Shown here one piece after another: positions 5,463 through 6,943 of a stretch of 6,943 nucleotides of DNA. Origin of the DNA: an uncultured Peptostreptococcaceae bacterium (GTDB lineage Bacteria > Bacillota > Clostridia > Peptostreptococcales > Anaerovoracaceae); assembly GCA_905236895.1 (NCBI GenBank), contig CAJOQI010000149.1, positions 1 through 6,943 of the forward strand. Reading direction: 5' to 3'. Both the position numbers and the translations under genes were made by a program. A model generated the notes under the pieces. The model ran no database searches, was not told where the DNA came from, and worked only from the letters and a program-made list of their open reading frames with translations. Position 1 is the first letter of the stretch, and each line of letters opens with the position of its first letter.

Positions 5463-5742
5463 GCTTGCTTTGGGCGAAGACACAGAAAGTTGCTGAGCTA
5501 TCAGGTAATTTCTGTTGAGAATTGTCTCCACATGATGGGGGCGAGGGCATTCGCCGGTTGTTTTGCGGGGTGAAAAAGAGCGAACGCACGGAAGGGTGTA
5601 CGGGCAAGCGACCCGGGCAACAAACCCGGAGAAATGGCTAAAAACCAATAAAAATCAAGATACACCTTCCGCAAACCGAAAACGAATAGCCTTGTACGAG
5701 AATAGCGAAAAGAGTACAGAAGCTAAGCTACAGGAGGAAAAA
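5463..5742 (+). ncRNA. Structured 5' leader of the S10 operon, candidate r-protein autoregulatory leader
   Basis: About 280 nt without a convincing gene. Visible helices: (1) ACAGAAA (5482-5488) with TTTCTGT (5509-5515), enclosing CTGA/TCAG (5493-5496/5501-5504). (2) GGCGA (5540-5544) with TCGCC (5551-5555), followed by a U-rich GGTTGTTTT. (3) A long-range helix 5589-5600 with 5661-5671 (11 pairs, one bulged G). (4) Inside it CCGGG (5613-5617) with CCCGG (5625-5629), which competes with CGGG (5601-5604)/CCCG (5612-5615). (5) TGTAC (5693-5697) with GTACA (5714-5718), just before the rpsJ ribosome binding site. In E. coli, L4 binds the S10 leader to cause attenuation and block translation, and other bacteria have unrelated leaders at this operon. 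Helix 2 plus its U-rich tail could be an attenuator. The folding is by eye; the ligand is inferred. Confidence 0.6.
5627..5642 (+). repeat. 16-nt direct repeat, copy 2 (inside the S10 leader)
   Basis: Exact second copy of CGGAGAAATGGCTAAA from 5200-5215. Here it overlaps the right arm of the CCGGG/CCCGG hairpin and includes an ATG that opens only a five-codon frame with poorly spaced GGAG, so translation is unlikely. Confidence 0.6.
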
Positions 5743-6054
5743 ATGAGCGAATTAAAGAAAATCAGAATCAAGCTTAAAGCCTATGATCACGCACTGCTGG
5801 ACAAGTCCGCTGCAAAGATCGTTGAGACTGCCAAGAAGACAGGCGCCGACGTTTCCGGCCCCATTCCACTTCCCACAGAGAAGGAAGTCGTAACGATCCT
5901 GAGAGCTGTTCACAAATATAAGGACAGCCGTGAGCAGTTTGAACAGAGAACCCACAAGCGTCTCATCGACATCATCAACGCCACACCCCAGACAATGGAC
6001 ACTCTTACAAAGATTGACCTTCCTGCCGGCGTAGATATCGAGATCAAGCTGTAA
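5743..6054 (+). CDS. rpsJ: 30S ribosomal protein S10 (NusE)
   Basis: S10 of the small ribosomal subunit head, 103 residues, the usual length. The same protein acts as NusE, pairing with NusB in transcription antitermination of rRNA. Recognisable stretches are [15 protein letters not shown] at 5-19, [10 protein letters not shown] near 40-50, and the S10 signature region with QRTHKR near residues 67-72, ending in [18 protein letters not shown] (5732-5737) sits five bases before the ATG. An in-frame TTG at 5563 would add 60 residues, but those come from the structured leader and match nothing in S10. It is the first gene of the operon, as in most bacteria, and is followed by L3 after an unusually long spacer. 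Confidence 0.97.
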   Translation: MSELKKIRIKLKAYDHALLDKSAAKIVETAKKTGADVSGPIPLPTEKEVVTILRAVHKYKDSREQFEQRTHKRLIDIINATPQTMDTLTKIDLPAGVDIEIKL

Positions 6055-6091
6055 GCTGAAACCAAAAGCGTAAGTAACCAAGTTACTTAGT

Positions 6092-6107
6092 ACGAACGGG
6101 GTCCAAT
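6092..6107 (+). repeat. Imperfect direct repeat, copy 1, in the rpsJ-rplC spacer
   Basis: ACGAACGGGGTCCAAT matches the 16 bases at 6189-6204 at 14 positions. The two differences are GG here against CC there, which lets the copies pair through CGGG/CCCG. Confidence 0.6.
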
Positions 6108-6188
6108 ACCGCATTTCTGAAAAGGCCTTCCCGAAAAACCTGTGTAGAAAGGGAAGTTGATGCAAAGAGCCTTTGGTGAAGAGAGGAA

Positions 6189-6204
6189 ACGAACCCGGTC
6201 CAAT
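6189..6204 (+). repeat. Imperfect direct repeat, copy 2, in the rpsJ-rplC spacer
   Basis: ACGAACCCGGTCCAAT, second copy of the element at 6092-6107. It ends eight bases before the GGAGG of rplC (6213-6217), and its CCG (6195-6197) could also pair weakly with CGG at 6212-6214. Confidence 0.6.
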
Positions 6205-6221
6205 GTAAGAACGGAGGAAAT

Positions 6222-6857
6222 ATGAAAACAATCTTAGGAAAGAAAATCGGCATGACCCAGATTTTCGCAGAGAGCGGAGAGGTCATCCCGGTAACGGTCA
6301 TTCAGGCCGGTCCCGAAGTAGTAACCCAGATCAAGACGGTTGAGACTGACGGATACAATGCAGTTCAGGTAGGTTTCGAAGATCAGAAGCCCCAGAGAGT
6401 GAACAAGCCCATGACAGGACATTTCGCAAAGAGCGGCACAGCTCCCAAGAAGTATCTGGCAGAGTTCACAGTAGAAGAGGGTGAAGCCTATGAGCTTGGA
6501 CAGGAAATCACAGTTGCTGATTTCGAAGAAGGATGCAAGCTGGATGTAATCGGAACATCCAAGGGTAAAGGAACCCAGGGTAATATCAAGAGACACGGAC
6601 ATCACAGAGGACCCATGACCCACGGTTCCAAGCATAAGAGACTCCACGGTGCTTTGGCAGGTGCTACTTATCCCTCCAGAGTATTCAAGGGAAACAAGTC
6701 CCCGGGAAGAATGGGACGTGAAACAGTTACAGTTCAGAACGTCACACTGGTAAAGGTTGACGCAGACAGAAACCTGATGCTGATCAAGGGAGCAGTTCCC
6801 GGCGGCAAGGGTAGCCTGGTAAGAGTACGCTGCGCCATCAAAGGCCAGAGTAAATAG
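6222..6857 (+). CDS. rplC: 50S ribosomal protein L3
   Basis: L3 of the large subunit, 211 residues, the normal bacterial length. It binds 23S rRNA early in assembly and reaches toward the peptidyl-transferase centre through a long loop. The N terminus MKTILGKKIGMTQIF is typical. The central extension has GKGTQGNIKRHGHHRGPMTHGSK-type sequence (about 115-138) and VFKGNKSPGRMG (about 154-165). The glutamine methylated by PrmB in E. coli L3 is not present at the matching place, as is common outside Proteobacteria. GGAGG (6213-6217) lies four bases before the ATG, slightly close but usable. L4 follows 23 nt after the stop. Confidence 0.97.
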   Translation: MKTILGKKIGMTQIFAESGEVIPVTVIQAGPEVVTQIKTVETDGYNAVQVGFEDQKPQRVNKPMTGHFAKSGTAPKKYLAEFTVEEGEAYELGQEITVADFEEGCKLDVIGTSKGKGTQGNIKRHGHHRGPMTHGSKHKRLHGALAGATYPSRVFKGNKSPGRMGRETVTVQNVTLVKVDADRNLMLIKGAVPGGKGSLVRVRCAIKGQSK

Positions 6858-6865
6858 GACCCGGG

Positions 6866-6872
6866 AAGGAGG
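6866..6872 (+). promoter_or_regulatory. Ribosome binding site of rplD
   Basis: AAGGAGG eight bases before the ATG at 6881; full consensus, fixing the L4 start. Confidence 0.85.
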
Positions 6873-6880
6873 AAAGTAGA

Positions 6881-6943
6881 ATGGCAAAAGTAACCATGCT
6901 CAATATGGAAGGCAAGGAAGCCGGTACCATCGAGCTTAAAGAC
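6881..6943 (+). CDS. rplD: 50S ribosomal protein L4, N-terminal 21 codons only
   Basis: The window ends after 21 codons, starting MAKVTMLNMEGKEAGTIEL, which matches the typical L4 start in Firmicutes. Position after rplC in the S10 operon confirms it. L4 is a large-subunit assembly protein and, in E. coli, the repressor of this operon through the leader RNA, so it is the first candidate ligand for the leader at 5463-5742. Confidence 0.92.
   Translation, partial: MAKVTMLNMEGKEAGTIELKD

Larger units (their letters stand above)
6055..6221 (+). other. Structured spacer between rpsJ and rplC
   Basis: 167 nt with no gene. A hairpin TAAGTAAC/GTTACTTA (6071-6078/6082-6089) has a three-base loop. 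A larger domain follows: CGGG (6097-6100) can pair with CCCG (6194-6197), enclosing AAAGGC/GCCTTT (6121-6126/6169-6174), then directly CTTCCC/GGGAAG (6127-6132/6151-6156). No U-tract follows any stem, so these are not terminators. The rplC ribosome binding site lies just after the domain. It may be a regulatory or RNase-processing element; that is inference. Confidence 0.55.

Noticed and set aside
5634..5651. Five-codon upstream ORF (MAKNQ) in the S10 leader
   Set aside because: GGAG is only two bases from the ATG, which is too close for initiation, and the ATG belongs to the repeated 16-mer.
5563..5742. N-terminal extension of S10 from an in-frame TTG
   Set aside because: It would translate the structured leader; the ATG at 5743 has a consensus ribosome binding site and gives the standard 103-residue S10.
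6234..6887. Minus-strand open frame of 217 codons opposite rplC
   Set aside because: Common by-product of the codon use in ribosomal protein genes; no recognisable protein.
1..6943. CRISPR array, insertion sequence, tRNA or rRNA
   Set aside because: No spaced identical repeats, transposase, terminal inverted repeats or tRNA-like cloverleaf were seen on either strand by eye.

Overview
The window reads as part of a low-to-mid GC Firmicutes chromosome, most likely class Clostridia and plausibly Lachnospiraceae. This rests on strong AGGAGG-type ribosome binding sites, intrinsic terminators with U-tracts, a clostridial CsoR/CopA pair, and an S10 ribosomal operon with Firmicutes-like S10, L3 and L4 sequences. 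The genus cannot be fixed from the sequence alone. All supported genes are on the + strand.

Region 1 (1-1425): the 3' part of an M17 (leucyl aminopeptidase family) gene, cut at its 5' end by the window edge and closed by a clear intrinsic terminator.

Region 2 (about 1470-5440): a copper-efflux operon. A sigma-A-type promoter carries a CsoR operator in its -35/-10 spacer. It is followed by csoR (Cu(I)-sensing repressor), copA (Cu(I) P1B-type ATPase), and a membrane-anchored C39-like cysteine peptidase of unknown role. copA has an N-terminal heavy-metal-associated (HMA) domain and a second, CopZ-like HMA domain fused to its C terminus through a linker of about 45 residues. Just before that second domain, inside the copA frame, lies a complete AAGGAGG ribosome binding site with ideal spacing to an in-frame ATG. 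Initiation there would yield a free 69-residue CopZ chaperone. The gene may therefore encode both pump and chaperone, which is the most interesting signal in the window. After the peptidase gene come a perfect hairpin around its stop codon, a doubtful 20-codon ORF with its own ribosome binding site, and a strong terminator.

Region 3 (5428-6943): the start of the S10 ribosomal protein operon. Its likely -35 element overlaps the 3' arm of the preceding terminator. A leader of about 280 nt with several helices precedes rpsJ (S10/NusE). A 167-nt structured spacer with an imperfect 16-nt direct repeat (14 of 16 bases match) separates rpsJ from rplC (L3). The first 21 codons of rplD (L4) end the window. 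The leader is a candidate autoregulatory r-protein leader, since L4 controls this operon in other bacteria. The spacer is a second candidate control or processing element.

How the genes work together: copper entering the cytosol would be bound by CsoR, which releases the operator and allows expression of CopA, and possibly free CopZ, to carry and export Cu(I). The aminopeptidase and the ribosomal operon are housekeeping neighbours separated from the copper operon by terminators.
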